Positions 36,838 to 45,660 are shown, numbered from the stretch's first letter. The stretch: DNA of 64,000 bases from Sphingomonas insulae (GCF_010450875.1 NZ_CP048422.1:2701001-2765000), one strand, 5' to 3'. The notes: generated from the letters alone by a model not told the origin. A program made the numbers and translations.

Positions 36838-37398
36838 TCAGGCATTGCCCGTGGTCGGCGCGAGCAGGCGTGGATCGATCCCGGCGCTGCCGAACGCGCT
36901 CGCCCAGCGCGCCGCGGCGGGGTGATCGAACAGCAGGCCCGCATCGCCCTCGACATGGAACCATCCCGGCCGCGACAGCTCGCCGTCCAGCTGTCCCGCC
37001 CCCCATCCGGCATAGCCGAGCGCGACGAGCCACCGCGTCGGCCCGCTGCCCTCGGCGATGGCGCGCAGCACGTCGAGCGTGCTCGACAGCGACCAGCGTC
37101 CGGCGACGTCGATCGTGTCCTGCCCGCCCCAATCGCCGGAATGCACCACGAACCCGCGCCGTGGCTCCACCGGGCCGCCGAAATGCACCGGCGCGTCGGG
37201 GGCGACGCCATGCGGTATCTCGAACTGGTCGAGCAGGTCGTGCAGGCCCAGTCCGTCGATCGTCGCCCCCACGCCGATCCCCAGCGCGCCGTCCTCGTCA
37301 TGGGCGCACATCGCGATCACCGCATGATCGAAGCGGGGATCGATCATGCCCGGCATCGCGAGCAGGAACTGGCCGGAAAGGTAGACTGGCGTTTGCAT
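36838..37398 (-). CDS. YqgE/AlgH family protein
   Basis: A 186-residue UPF0301 protein starting MQTPVYLSGQFLLAMPGMID, the characteristic opening. Conserved blocks are HAVIAMCAHDEDGALGIGVG, FGGPVEPRRGFVVHSGDW and ALGYAGWGAGQLDGELSRPG with WFHVEGDAGLLF. AlgH was named for alginate control in Pseudomonas, but the molecular function is not known. It lies directly upstream of the ahcY operator region and is divergent from the peroxiredoxin gene. Confidence 0.92.
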   Translation of the reverse strand: MQTPVYLSGQFLLAMPGMIDPRFDHAVIAMCAHDEDGALGIGVGATIDGLGLHDLLDQFEIPHGVAPDAPVHFGGPVEPRRGFVVHSGDWGGQDTIDVAGRWSLSSTLDVLRAIAEGSGPTRWLVALGYAGWGAGQLDGELSRPGWFHVEGDAGLLFDHPAAARWASAFGSAGIDPRLLAPTTGNA

Positions 37399-37519
37399 CG
37401 CCGACGAACATAAGCGCGTCGCGGCCGTGCGCCATGCTTGAAATTGGTCCCATTCCGCCCGACCTGTGGGGCGCACCGCCGTCCGGCGGCCCTGCCCCCC
37501 TTTTGCGGAGATACATGCG

Positions 37520-37999
37520 ATGACGATCACCGTCGGCGACAAACTGCCCAGCGCCACCCTCGTCAAGGTCACGCCCGACGGCCCGGACCAGGTCGCCACC
37601 GATTCGTTCTTCGCCGGCCGCACCGTCGCGCTGTTCGCCGTTCCCGGCGCCTTCACCCCGACCTGTTCGGCCAAGCATCTGCCCGGCTTCGTGGAAAAGC
37701 GCGAAGAGCTGAACGCGAAGGGCGTCGACGAGATCGCCTGCACCTCGGTCAACGACGCCTTCGTCATGGCCGCCTGGGGCAAGTCCTCCGATGCCGACGG
37801 CATCACCATGCTGGCGGACGGCAACGGCGATTTCGCCGAGGCGATCGGCCTGACCATGGACGGCAGCAAGTTCGGCATGGGCAAGCGCAGCCAGCGCTAC
37901 ACGATGCTGGTCGAGGACGGCGTCGTGAAGCAGCTCCACGTCGAAGAGCCGGGCGAGTTCAAGGTCAGCAGCGCCGAATACCTTCTCGGCGAGCTGTAA
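37520..37999 (+). CDS. Peroxiredoxin (Prx5/AhpE-like type)
   Basis: A 159-residue thiol peroxidase. The peroxidatic cysteine lies in AVPGAFTPTCSAKHLPGF (PxxxTxxC), and the family regions GVDEIACTSVNDAFVMAAWG and ADGNGDFAEAIGLTMDGSKF match the Prx5 group, which reduces hydrogen and alkyl peroxides with thioredoxin or glutathione. The start at ATG 37520 follows GCGGAG at a suitable distance and gives MTITVGDKLPSATLVKVTPD, the family start. Downstream lies a palindromic repeat element, then amn. Confidence 0.93.
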   Translation: MTITVGDKLPSATLVKVTPDGPDQVATDSFFAGRTVALFAVPGAFTPTCSAKHLPGFVEKREELNAKGVDEIACTSVNDAFVMAAWGKSSDADGITMLADGNGDFAEAIGLTMDGSKFGMGKRSQRYTMLVEDGVVKQLHVEEPGEFKVSSAEYLLGEL

Positions 38000-38037
38000 C
38001 CCGTTCCCATCGCCCGCGCACGGTCGATGCATGCCTT

Positions 38038-38145
38038 CTCCCCTCCCTGGAAGGGAGGGGCTGGGGGTGGGTGGGCCCGCGAGGAAGCATCAGCGGTGCC
38101 CCATGCACCAACCCACCCCCGACCCCTCCCTTCCAGGGAGGGGAG
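38038..38145. repeat. Intergenic double-hairpin repeat (REP-like)
   Basis: Two ~38-bp arms (38038-38075 and 38108-38145) are inverted copies of each other with few mismatches, around a 32-base centre. Each arm also contains its own small palindrome (CCCCTCCCTGGAAGGGAGGGG-type; 19-21 bases). It lies between the peroxiredoxin gene and amn. A shorter hairpin of related composition stands at 40292-40306. REP-like elements of this form are dispersed in many sphingomonad chromosomes. Confidence 0.75.
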
Positions 38146-38218
38146 CATTTCGCTTCGCGGTATAGGCACCGACGCCCCCCGTCTTGCCACCGTCACGCCC
38201 ATTGCGTAACAATCCGCA

Positions 38219-39655
38219 ATGACAACCGCATCCCAGATCGTCGCCGACCTCGACCGCCTCTATCGTGCTTCGGTCGACCGCTTGCAGACCGCGCTCAACG
38301 CCTATCTCACCGATGGCACGCCGCCCTCGCCGCAAAGCCGCATCGACGGCTCGTTCGCCTATCCCGTCATCCGCCTGCGCTACGCCAGCGTCGGCGATCG
38401 TCCGGCGCCGCTGCGCTCGTTCGGCCGCCTCGTCTCGCCCGGCGACTATACGATCAGCGTCACCAAGCCGGCGCTGTTCGCCGACTATCTGACCGAACAG
38501 CTGACCCTGCTGATCGAGGATTACGACGTCACGGTCGAAGCGGTCGCGGGACGGCAGGAAATCCCCTTCCCCTACGTCCTCGACCCCGGCCACGCCCTCA
38601 GCCTCGACACCGTGTCGGCGACCGAACTCGCCCGCCATTTCCCGGCCACCGAACTGGCGCACATCGGCGACGAGATCGCCGACGGCCTGTGGATATCGGA
38701 CGGCGGCAGCCGCCCGCTCGCGCTGTTCGACGCGCTGCGCACCGACTTCAGCCTCGCCCGCCTGCGCCACTATATGGGGACGCCGTCGGAACACACGCAG
38801 CGCTTCGTGCTGTTCACCAACTACCACCGCTACGTCGACGAATTCGTCCGCTGGGGCGCATCGCAACTCGGCCCGGAAAGCCGCTTCACCGCGCTGTCCG
38901 GCGCCGGCAACATCGTCATCGACAATCCCGGCGACGTCGACAAACTGGTCAACGACAGCGCGTGGCGTCGGCACCAGATGCCCGCCTATCACCTGATGGC
39001 GGACGATCGCACCGGCATCACCCTGGTCAACATCGGCGTCGGCCCGTCCAATGCCAAGACGATCTGCGACCACCTGGCGGTCATGCGGCCCGAGGCGTGG
39101 CTGATGATCGGCCATTGCGGCGGCCTGCGCCCCAGCCAGCGCATCGGCGACTATGTCCTCGCCCACGCCTATCTGCGCGACGACCATGTGCTCGATGACG
39201 TGCTGCCCCCCGAAATTCCAGTCCCCGCGATCGCCGAGGTGCAGCAGGCGCTCGCCCGCGCGTCGGAGATCGTCAGCGGCCAGTCGGGCGAAGAACTGAA
39301 GCGGCGCCTGCGCACCGGCACGATCGTCACCACCGATGATCGCAACTGGGAATTGCGCTATTCCGCCTCGGCGCTGCGTTTTTCGCTGTCGCGCGCGGTC
39401 GGCATCGACATGGAATCGGCGACCATCGCCGCGCAGGGATATCGCTTCCGGGTCCCCTATGGCACGCTGTTGTGCGTCTCCGACAAGCCGCTCCACGGCG
39501 AACTGAAGCTGCCCGGACAGGCCAACCGCTTCTACGAACGCGCGATCAGCGAGCATATGCGGATCGGTATCGAAACCTGCGAACAGCTGCGGCTGGAAGG
39601 TGAGAAGCTGCACAGCCGCAAGCTGCGCGCCTTCGACGAACCGCCATTCCGGTGA
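38219..39655 (+). CDS. amn: AMP nucleosidase
   Basis: Hydrolyses AMP to adenine and ribose-5-phosphate. The 478 residues match the proteobacterial enzyme (E. coli Amn 484). The N-terminal regulatory domain has DGSFAYPVIRLRYASVG and FGRLVSPGDYTISVTKPALF. The C-terminal nucleoside-phosphorylase-fold catalytic domain has LVNIGVGPSNAKTICDHLAV, MIGHCGGLRPSQRIGDYVLA, GIDMESATIAAQGYRFRVPY and LCVSDKPLHGE. The start MTTASQIVADLDRLYRASVD lacks a strong ribosome binding site but is the only reasonable ATG. It stands alone behind the palindromic repeat. Confidence 0.95.
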   Translation: MTTASQIVADLDRLYRASVDRLQTALNAYLTDGTPPSPQSRIDGSFAYPVIRLRYASVGDRPAPLRSFGRLVSPGDYTISVTKPALFADYLTEQLTLLIEDYDVTVEAVAGRQEIPFPYVLDPGHALSLDTVSATELARHFPATELAHIGDEIADGLWISDGGSRPLALFDALRTDFSLARLRHYMGTPSEHTQRFVLFTNYHRYVDEFVRWGASQLGPESRFTALSGAGNIVIDNPGDVDKLVNDSAWRRHQMPAYHLMADDRTGITLVNIGVGPSNAKTICDHLAVMRPEAWLMIGHCGGLRPSQRIGDYVLAHAYLRDDHVLDDVLPPEIPVPAIAEVQQALARASEIVSGQSGEELKRRLRTGTIVTTDDRNWELRYSASALRFSLSRAVGIDMESATIAAQGYRFRVPYGTLLCVSDKPLHGELKLPGQANRFYERAISEHMRIGIETCEQLRLEGEKLHSRKLRAFDEPPFR

Positions 39656-39731
39656 TCGCGGAGCCGAACCGCGGCTAATGCGTTACGCTCCCGAACCAAT
39701 TCAGTCCGAATTACATCAGGGAGTGCAGCCC

Positions 39732-40277
39732 ATGGCCGACGACACCACCGATTCGCCGAAGACCGACACGCCCGCCACCCCGCGTCGCCGCGCGCCGCGC
39801 AAGACCAGCACGACGCGCAGCACCCCGGCGAAGGCGAGCACGGCCAAGCCCCGCACGCCGCGCGCGAAGGCGGAACCATCGGTGGTCGAGACGGTGGAAT
39901 CGGCCGTCACCGACGTCGCGGCAAAGACGACGCGTCGCGCCAAATCGGCGGCGGCGAAGGCCGAAGGCGCGGTCGCATCGGCGGCCAAGGCGGTAAAGCC
40001 CCGCTCCACCAAGCGTGCGACGCCCCGCGCCACCACCGGCAAGAAGCCCGGTCCGAAAAAGGGCGCGGCCGATGCCGGCACCAGCAAATGGGGCATCGCC
40101 GCCGTCGGTGCCGGTGTCGCCGCGGTCGGCGCCGCCGCCGCAGCGGCGCTGCTGACGCTGCGCAGCAGCACGCCCAAGGACGGCGGCAAGAAAGCGCACA
40201 CGCCGGACGGCAAGGATGCGTCCAAGTCGTTCCAGGCGGGTATCGCCGACGAAAACACGATCCCCGACAAGATCTGA
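39732..40277 (+). CDS. Lys/Ala/Pro-rich histone-H1-like protein with a hydrophobic segment
   Basis: A 181-residue low-complexity protein. The first ~115 residues are Lys/Arg/Ala/Pro/Thr-rich (TPRRRAPRKTSTTRSTPAKA, later KRATPRATTGKKPGPKKGAA), resembling eukaryotic H1 tails and bacterial histone-like proteins. One Ala/Gly/Val hydrophobic segment, WGIAAVGAGVAAVGAAAAAA, follows and could cross the membrane. The acidic C-terminus ends IADENTIPDKI. CAGGGAG precedes the ATG. DNA or cell-wall binding by the basic part is possible; the membrane segment argues against a pure nucleoid protein. Function unknown. Confidence 0.7.
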   Translation: MADDTTDSPKTDTPATPRRRAPRKTSTTRSTPAKASTAKPRTPRAKAEPSVVETVESAVTDVAAKTTRRAKSAAAKAEGAVASAAKAVKPRSTKRATPRATTGKKPGPKKGAADAGTSKWGIAAVGAGVAAVGAAAAAALLTLRSSTPKDGGKKAHTPDGKDASKSFQAGIADENTIPDKI

Positions 40278-40392
40278 TCCCGCCAGTCCTTCTCCCCGCC
40301 GGGGAGGGGGTTCGGGGCATGCGTCCTACCGGTCGTATCCCCCGGACGGCATCGCGCTCACGCCTGCTGCCGGCAGGACGGACGGCGTGCCG

Positions 40393-42240
40393 TCACCAGC
40401 CGGTCGGCTTGCCCTTGTTCTGCTGGTCCAGCCACGTCTTCAGCGGCGCGAAATAGTCGACCAGCGCCTTGCCCGACATCTGCCGCGATCCGGTCATCAC
40501 CTGCAACGCATCCGGCCACGGCTTCGACTGGCCCATGCTCAGCATCGCGTCGAGCTTCTGCCCTACCGCCTTGTTGTCATAGAACGAACAGCGATGCAGC
40601 GGCCCCTTCCAGCCCGCCTGATCGCACGCCGCCTTGTAGAACTGGAACTGCAGCACCCGCGCCAGGAAATAGCGCGTGTACGGCACCGTCGCGGGAATGT
40701 GATACTTGGCGCCCGCGTCGAACTTGGTCTCGTCGCGCGCCACCGGCGGCTTGATGCCCTGGTACTTCAGGCGCAACGCGTCCCAGCCCTTCTGATAGTC
40801 GCCGGTCCCGATCTTGCCCGAAAACACGTCCCACCGCCATTTGTCGACCAGCAGGCCGAACGGCAGGAACGCCACCTTGTCCATCGCCTGGCGCAGCAGC
40901 AGCCCGATGTCCTTGTCGGGGGCCGGCACCTGCGCCGGCGCGAGCAGCCCGATCTTCACCAGATAATCCGGCGTGATCGACAGCGCGACGGTATCGCCGA
41001 TCGCCTCGTGGAATCCGTCGTTGGCGCCGTTCTTGTACAGGAACAGCTGGTTCTTGTACGCGCGCTGATAGTAATTGTGGCCAAGCTCGTGATGGATGGT
41101 GACGAAATCGTCGCCGTTCACCTTGGTGCACATCTTGATGCGGATGTCGTCGGCATTGTCGATATCCCATGCCGATGCGTGGCAGATCACCTCGCGGTCC
41201 GCCGGCTTGACGATCTGCGAACGCTGCCAGAACGTCTCGGGCAGCGGCGCGAAGCCCAGCGATGAATAGAACGCCTCGCCCTGGCGGACCATCTTCACAG
41301 GGTCGTACCCCTTGGCCTTCAGCAGCTCGCCGGTATCGTAGCCGACGTCACCGGCCCCCTTGGGCGCGACGATATCGTAGATATTGCCCCATTCCTGCGC
41401 CCACATGTTGCCGAGCAGGTCGCTGCGGATCGGGCCGGTCTTCGCCTGCACCGCATCGCCGTATTTCTCGTTCAGCTTCCACCGTACATAGGTGTGCAGC
41501 GCCATGTACAGCGGCTCGACCTCTTTCCAGATCTGGTCGGTCAGCGCCTCGAACTGCTGCGGGCTCATGTCGTAGCCCGAACGCCACATCGCGCCGACGT
41601 CGCCAAAGCCCAGCTCCTTCGCGCCCGCGTTCGAAATGGCGGTCATGCGCGTATAGTCCTTGCGCATCGGCGCGCCGACGTTGTCGTTCCAGCTGACCCA
41701 CATCTCCTGCAGCTTGGCGGGATCGCGCGTCGTCCCCATCGCCGCCTCGATATCCGATCCGTTGATCGGCTTGCCGTCCAGCGTTCCCTTGCCCTTGCCA
41801 TAGGACGACGACATCCGCGTGGTCAGCGTCGCCAGTTCCGTCGCCGCGCCCGGCGTGGTCGGTGCGGGCAGGCCGACGCCGTTCTTCAGCAGGTCCAGCT
41901 TGCGCCGGGTATCGCCCGACACGCCGGCGACCCCGTTGAACCGCGCTGCACCCTTCGCCCACTGCACCGCCTTCTCGGTCAGTTCCGCGCCGGACTTGGC
42001 GGCCAGCGCATCGGTATCGTCGGTGATGTAGGTCGCATTGACCCAGGCCGTCTGGTTGGCGGGGACGGACAGGTCCGCCGCCTCCTTCTCGACGCCGGCG
42101 ACATAGGCGTCGGCTTCGGCGGCGGTCGGCTTGGCGGCGGGTGCTGCTGCGGTCTGGGCGGCAACGGGCGCGGCGAAGAGCGCCACGGCGAGCGCGGCGG
42201 TGGAAACGAGACGCATGGACGAAAAACCCCTGACAAACAT
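40393..42240 (-). CDS. M2 family metallopeptidase (ACE-like peptidyl-dipeptidase)
   Basis: A 615-residue exported zinc peptidase related to angiotensin-converting enzyme. The signal peptide is RLVSTAALAVALFAAPVAAQ. The catalytic zinc motif is VTIHHELGHNYYQRAY (HEXXH), with the third ligand Glu in NDGFHEAIGDTVALS, and the conserved KYHIPATVPYTRYFLARVLQ region further on. It is predicted to release C-terminal dipeptides from peptides in the periplasm. The start is either ATG 42240 or, eight codons in, ATG 42216, which begins the signal peptide directly. Convergent with the histone-like gene. Confidence 0.93.
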   Translation of the reverse strand: MFVRGFSSMRLVSTAALAVALFAAPVAAQTAAAPAAKPTAAEADAYVAGVEKEAADLSVPANQTAWVNATYITDDTDALAAKSGAELTEKAVQWAKGAARFNGVAGVSGDTRRKLDLLKNGVGLPAPTTPGAATELATLTTRMSSSYGKGKGTLDGKPINGSDIEAAMGTTRDPAKLQEMWVSWNDNVGAPMRKDYTRMTAISNAGAKELGFGDVGAMWRSGYDMSPQQFEALTDQIWKEVEPLYMALHTYVRWKLNEKYGDAVQAKTGPIRSDLLGNMWAQEWGNIYDIVAPKGAGDVGYDTGELLKAKGYDPVKMVRQGEAFYSSLGFAPLPETFWQRSQIVKPADREVICHASAWDIDNADDIRIKMCTKVNGDDFVTIHHELGHNYYQRAYKNQLFLYKNGANDGFHEAIGDTVALSITPDYLVKIGLLAPAQVPAPDKDIGLLLRQAMDKVAFLPFGLLVDKWRWDVFSGKIGTGDYQKGWDALRLKYQGIKPPVARDETKFDAGAKYHIPATVPYTRYFLARVLQFQFYKAACDQAGWKGPLHRCSFYDNKAVGQKLDAMLSMGQSKPWPDALQVMTGSRQMSGKALVDYFAPLKTWLDQQNKGKPTGW

Positions 42241-42315
42241 CGTGTTGCCGTCAGGATGCGCGCCTCACCCCCCGCCGGTCAAGCGGCCGTGCGGCAATCG
42301 TCCGGAACGCAGGCG

Positions 42316-43077
42316 TCAGGAACTCAGGAAATCGGCGATCGCCTGCCCCAGCTCGGGTTTCGCCACCGCGCTCATATGCCCGCCCGGTATCTCGCGGAAC
42401 ACGGCGTTCGGCAGCGCATCGGCCAGCGCCGCGCCCGATCCGTTGTCGTCATCCTCCGCCCCGGTGATGACCGCGACCGGCACGTCGATGTTCGCCAGCG
42501 CGGACCGCGGCGTGTCGACGAACGTCGCCAGCACGTTCAGCAGCGCGACGGGATCGCCCTTCGTCGTCTTCAGAAAGGCCTCGGTCATCCATTCGTTGGT
42601 GCCACGCTCGAAGCTGCCGAGGTTGGTCAGGATGTTGCGGAAATACTCGCCCCGGCCGGACGTCTGCAAGATACCGGTCAGCCCCATACCCGACAGCATC
42701 GCCCGGCGGGGGGTCGCGCCGTTCACCAGCATCCGCATCGTCGTCCGCCCGCCCAGCGAATAGCCGCCCAGGTCGTAGTCGGTCAGGCCGAGGTGCGCGA
42801 TCAGCGCCATGCCGTCGCGCATCAGCGCATCGGGCGGATAGGCGGCGATATCGTGCGGCCGATCGCTCGCTCCATGGCCGCGCAGGTCGGGCATGATGAC
42901 CCTGAACCCGCGCGCGGCGATCGCCGCGGCATGGCCGTATTTGATCCAGTTGACCTCCGCCGTGGAAAAATAGCCGTGGATCAACACCACCGGCCGCCCC
43001 GCGCCCAGTTCGCGCCAGGCAATGCGGGTGCCATCGAAGCTGGTGAAATAATCCGTGTCGGTCGGGAGATGGGCCAA
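42316..43077 (-). CDS. Alpha/beta hydrolase
   Basis: A 253-residue cytoplasmic alpha/beta-hydrolase fold enzyme. The oxyanion motif is VVLIHGYFSTAEVNW, the nucleophile elbow is LGGYSLGGRTTMRML (Ser), the acid is probably in VITGAEDDDNG, and the catalytic His is in EIPGGHMSAVAKPEL. The substrate (ester, lactone or similar) cannot be told from sequence. The frame begins with TTG at 43077 (MAHLPTDTDYFTSFDGTRIA); no ATG is available upstream in frame, so the unusual start is likely real. It precedes, on the same strand, the M2 peptidase gene by 75 bases. Confidence 0.88.
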   Translation of the reverse strand: MAHLPTDTDYFTSFDGTRIAWRELGAGRPVVLIHGYFSTAEVNWIKYGHAAAIAARGFRVIMPDLRGHGASDRPHDIAAYPPDALMRDGMALIAHLGLTDYDLGGYSLGGRTTMRMLVNGATPRRAMLSGMGLTGILQTSGRGEYFRNILTNLGSFERGTNEWMTEAFLKTTKGDPVALLNVLATFVDTPRSALANIDVPVAVITGAEDDDNGSGAALADALPNAVFREIPGGHMSAVAKPELGQAIADFLSS

Positions 43078-43445
43078 GGGTCTCGTTCCATGTGCTGGCG
43101 GTGCGTTAGGTCGTCACCGTCGATTGGGTCCGAAGGCCGCGCATGTCCACCCTTCACAAGCGCCCGCGCGTCATGGCGGCCTGCACGATCGGGCGGAACG
43201 GCATGACGTGTCGAAGCGCGACCGCCCACCCGCCGCCATGCCCCGCGCCCGGCCGTGCGCCAGCCATACCGCAGATCCGAGGCATTCGTGCCGGCCGCCT
43301 GCGCCAGCGTGCCCGCCCCGGCCGCGTCCCGCCACGCTCCACCGACCACGCCGTAGCGGACTTGCCCTTGCGACATCGTTCGCCACACTCTTCCCAACCG
43401 AGGAAAAAAGGCATACTCTCTCTTCAAAATATAAGGAGAGCGACG
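43078..43445. other. Divergent intergenic region without a supported gene
   Basis: A 368-base gap between the alpha/beta hydrolase (minus) and the 86-residue protein gene (plus). Open frames here are Arg/Gly-rich and lack ribosome binding sites. The last ~45 bases before the plus-strand gene become AT-rich, ending in AATATAAGGAGAG, consistent with a promoter and leader for that gene. Confidence 0.5.
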
Positions 43446-43706
43446 ATGACCGAAGGTCTGTATGGCAAAACCGGCGACGAAAGCCTGGTGATCCTCCAGA
43501 GTCTGTTGTGCCTGCTGCGTGAGAAGAACGTGCTCAGCCGCGCCGATATCGAGGAATTGACCGATCGGGTCGCGATGCGCGCCGCCCAGGCGGAGCGCGA
43601 CCCCCTTCCCTGCTGCGCCGAAGCGACCCAGGCCGCTGCCCGCGAAATGGCGCGGATCGGCACCTATGTCGGCCAGCATTACGGCGGCAAGCACCGCCGC
43701 GTCTGA
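43446..43706 (+). CDS. Hypothetical protein (86 residues)
   Basis: A soluble 86-residue protein MTEGLYGKTGDESLVILQSL... with a leading helix (LCLLREKNVLSRADIEELTD), a mid-region with a Cys-Cys pair (DPLPCCAEATQAAAREMARI) and a basic end YGGKHRRV. The ribosome binding site AAGGAG is excellent. The helix-turn pattern LREKNVLSRADIEEL resembles DNA-binding or adaptor segments, but I recognise no family. It lies 84 bases upstream of the CdtB-like nuclease on the same strand; co-transcription is possible. Confidence 0.65.
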   Translation: MTEGLYGKTGDESLVILQSLLCLLREKNVLSRADIEELTDRVAMRAAQAERDPLPCCAEATQAAAREMARIGTYVGQHYGGKHRRV

Positions 43707-43790
43707 CCCTCGATCCGTTTCGGAGGCGGTTGGCCTACCGGTTCGCGGCGCCCTGTGTCCTGATCCCTGCATCGCAGCAGGAGATGACGC

Positions 43791-44627
43791 ATGGCCTCGA
43801 CCGTCCCGATCAATAACTGCGCCTATTGCCTGACGACTTGGAATTCGCAGGGCAGCCTGAAGCGCCAGGAGAAGCAGGACATCCTCAAAGGTCTGCCGAT
43901 GCCGGCCAAGACCAACATCCTGTTCCTGCAAGAGGCGGGAGCCGAGCCGGTCGCGCTTGCCGGCTATTCCTCCTTCACCGGAGACCAGGTCGGCTCATTT
44001 GCCGGACGATGCACCTGCCAGTTGCTCGTTCCTGTGCCGGCGACGCCGGTCATGCTGGTGACGAAGGACAAGGCAGCGTTCGTCACCGGCGGCGTGGCCG
44101 GTCGCACCTGCGCCGCCGCAATGCTCGGCGACACGCTGCTGATCTCCATGCACACGACCGCCAACGACACCGCAGCGGATACCATCGCGCTCGTCGCCCT
44201 GCTCAATACGAACCCCGATTATGCGAAATGTCGGCTGATCGTGATCGGGGCGGATTTCAACATCGAACCCGATTCGCTCCAGGCCAGCCTCGCTGCGCAG
44301 GCGATCACGCGGACCGCGACGCTTTGGCCCTTCGCCGCGGCGATCTGGCGGACCGGCCAAAAGACGCAGGGCGGGGCCGGCAAGGACAAGCGGGAACTGG
44401 ACTATTTCGTCGTGCTGACGCCGCGCAACCCTGCGGTCGATTTCCGCGCGGGCCAACCGAGCGTGAAGGCGGTGGATTGCAGCGACCACAATCCCGTGCA
44501 GATGGTCTGCGACCTGCCACCGCCGCGGGCGAGCGCACCGACGGCCGCCCGGCAGACCGCGGCGCGATCCGCGGACGTCACGCCGGCGGACAGGCCCGGG
44601 CCGCGCACGCTCCGCCGCCCGGGCTGA
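43791..44627 (+). CDS. CdtB-like endonuclease/exonuclease/phosphatase-fold protein
   Basis: A 278-residue protein of the DNase-I-like (EEP) superfamily. The spaced motifs are CLTTWNSQGSLKRQE, NILFLQEAGAEP (Glu metal ligand), TLLISMHTTANDTA (His), LIVIGADFNIEPDSL (Asp, Asn), RELDYFVVL (Asp) and DCSDHNPVQM (catalytic Asp-His). TWNxQGS, LQEAGxxP and DFNxEP are closer to cytolethal distending toxin subunit CdtB than to ExoIII or sphingomyelinases. No signal peptide is seen; the N-terminus MASTVPINNCAY goes straight into the fold. The Ala/Arg/Pro-rich tail of ~45 residues is extra. GGAGATGACGC precedes the ATG. No CdtA or CdtC neighbour is present, so a lone nuclease or phosphatase is likely; substrate unknown. 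Confidence 0.75.
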   Translation: MASTVPINNCAYCLTTWNSQGSLKRQEKQDILKGLPMPAKTNILFLQEAGAEPVALAGYSSFTGDQVGSFAGRCTCQLLVPVPATPVMLVTKDKAAFVTGGVAGRTCAAAMLGDTLLISMHTTANDTAADTIALVALLNTNPDYAKCRLIVIGADFNIEPDSLQASLAAQAITRTATLWPFAAAIWRTGQKTQGGAGKDKRELDYFVVLTPRNPAVDFRAGQPSVKAVDCSDHNPVQMVCDLPPPRASAPTAARQTAARSADVTPADRPGPRTLRRPG

Positions 44628-44631
44628 CGGC

Positions 44632-45660
44632 TCAGCCGTCCTTCTTCAGGTGCCGTCGGCCGAGCAGCTCCGCGATCTGCACCGCGTTGAGCGCGGCGCC
44701 CTTGCGAAGGTTGTCGCTGACGCACCAGATGTTCAGGCCGTTCTCCACGGTCGGGTCCTCGCGGACGCGGCTGATATAGGTCGCATCGTCGCCGGCGGCC
44801 TCGATCGGGGTGATGTAGCCGCCGTCCTCGTGCTTATCGATCAGCATGATCCCCGGCGCCTCGCGCAGGATGCGCTTGGCGTCCTCGGCCGAAATCTCGT
44901 CCTCGAATTCGATGTTGATCGATTCCGAATGGCCGACGAACACCGGCACGCGCACGCAGGTCGCCGTCACCTTGATCTTGGGATCGAGGATCTTCTTGGT
45001 CTCGACCACCATCTTCCATTCCTCCTTGGTCGATCCGTCGTCCAGGAAGCTGTCGATGTGCGGGATCACGTTGAACGCGATCTGCTTGGTGAACTTCTTG
45101 GCCTCGGCGGGATCGCCGACGAATATGTTGCGGCTCTGCTCGAACAGTTCGTCCATGCCGACCTTGCCCGCACCGGACACGGATTGATAGGTCGACACCA
45201 CCACGCGCCTGATCCGGGCCACGTCGTGGAGCGGCTTCAGCGCCACCACCATCTGCGCGGTCGAACAATTCGGATTGGCGATGATGTTGCGGGCCTTGTA
45301 GCCGTCGATCGCCGCGGCATTCACTTCCGGCACGATCAGCGGCACGTCGGGGTCCATCCGGTACAGCGACGAATTGTCGATCACCGTACAGCCCGCTGCG
45401 GCGAACTTGGGAGCATAGACCTTGGTCGCCTCGCTGCCGATCGCGAACAGCGCCATGTCCCACCCCGAAGGATCGAAATGCTCGATGTTCTGCACCTTCA
45501 GCATCTTGCCGGTGTCGCCATATTCGATCGTCTCGCCCTGGCTCCGGCTCGACGCCAGCACCGCGATCTCGTCCGCGGGGAATTCGCGCTCGGCGAGGAT
45601 GTTGACCATCTCGCGCCCGACATTGCCCGTCGCGCCCGCGACCACCACCCGATAACCCAT
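44632..45660 (-). CDS. asd: Aspartate-semialdehyde dehydrogenase
   Basis: Reduces aspartyl-4-phosphate to the semialdehyde, the branch point to Lys/diaminopimelate, Met and Thr. The 342 residues begin MGYRVVVAGATGNVGREMVN (NADP-binding GATGNVG). The nucleophilic Cys lies in NPNCSTAQMVVALKPLHD, the substrate Arg/His region in KITATCVRVPVFVGHSESIN-like sequence (TCVRVPVFVGHSES), and the end SDNLRKGAALNAVQIAELL is canonical. ATG 45660 with GGAG six bases upstream is preferred over the ATG four codons earlier. Confidence 0.96.
   Translation of the reverse strand: MGYRVVVAGATGNVGREMVNILAEREFPADEIAVLASSRSQGETIEYGDTGKMLKVQNIEHFDPSGWDMALFAIGSEATKVYAPKFAAAGCTVIDNSSLYRMDPDVPLIVPEVNAAAIDGYKARNIIANPNCSTAQMVVALKPLHDVARIRRVVVSTYQSVSGAGKVGMDELFEQSRNIFVGDPAEAKKFTKQIAFNVIPHIDSFLDDGSTKEEWKMVVETKKILDPKIKVTATCVRVPVFVGHSESINIEFEDEISAEDAKRILREAPGIMLIDKHEDGGYITPIEAAGDDATYISRVREDPTVENGLNIWCVSDNLRKGAALNAVQIAELLGRRHLKKDG

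Noticed and set aside
36752..36840. An S-adenosylhomocysteine riboswitch in the ahcY leader
   Set aside because: The space before the start codon is under 90 bases and I could not find the paired elements of the known SAH or SAM riboswitches; a palindromic operator explains the region better.
43154..43414. A possible Arg/Gly-rich small protein in the gap upstream of the 86-residue gene
   Set aside because: Composition is typical of non-coding high-GC frames and there is no ribosome binding site.
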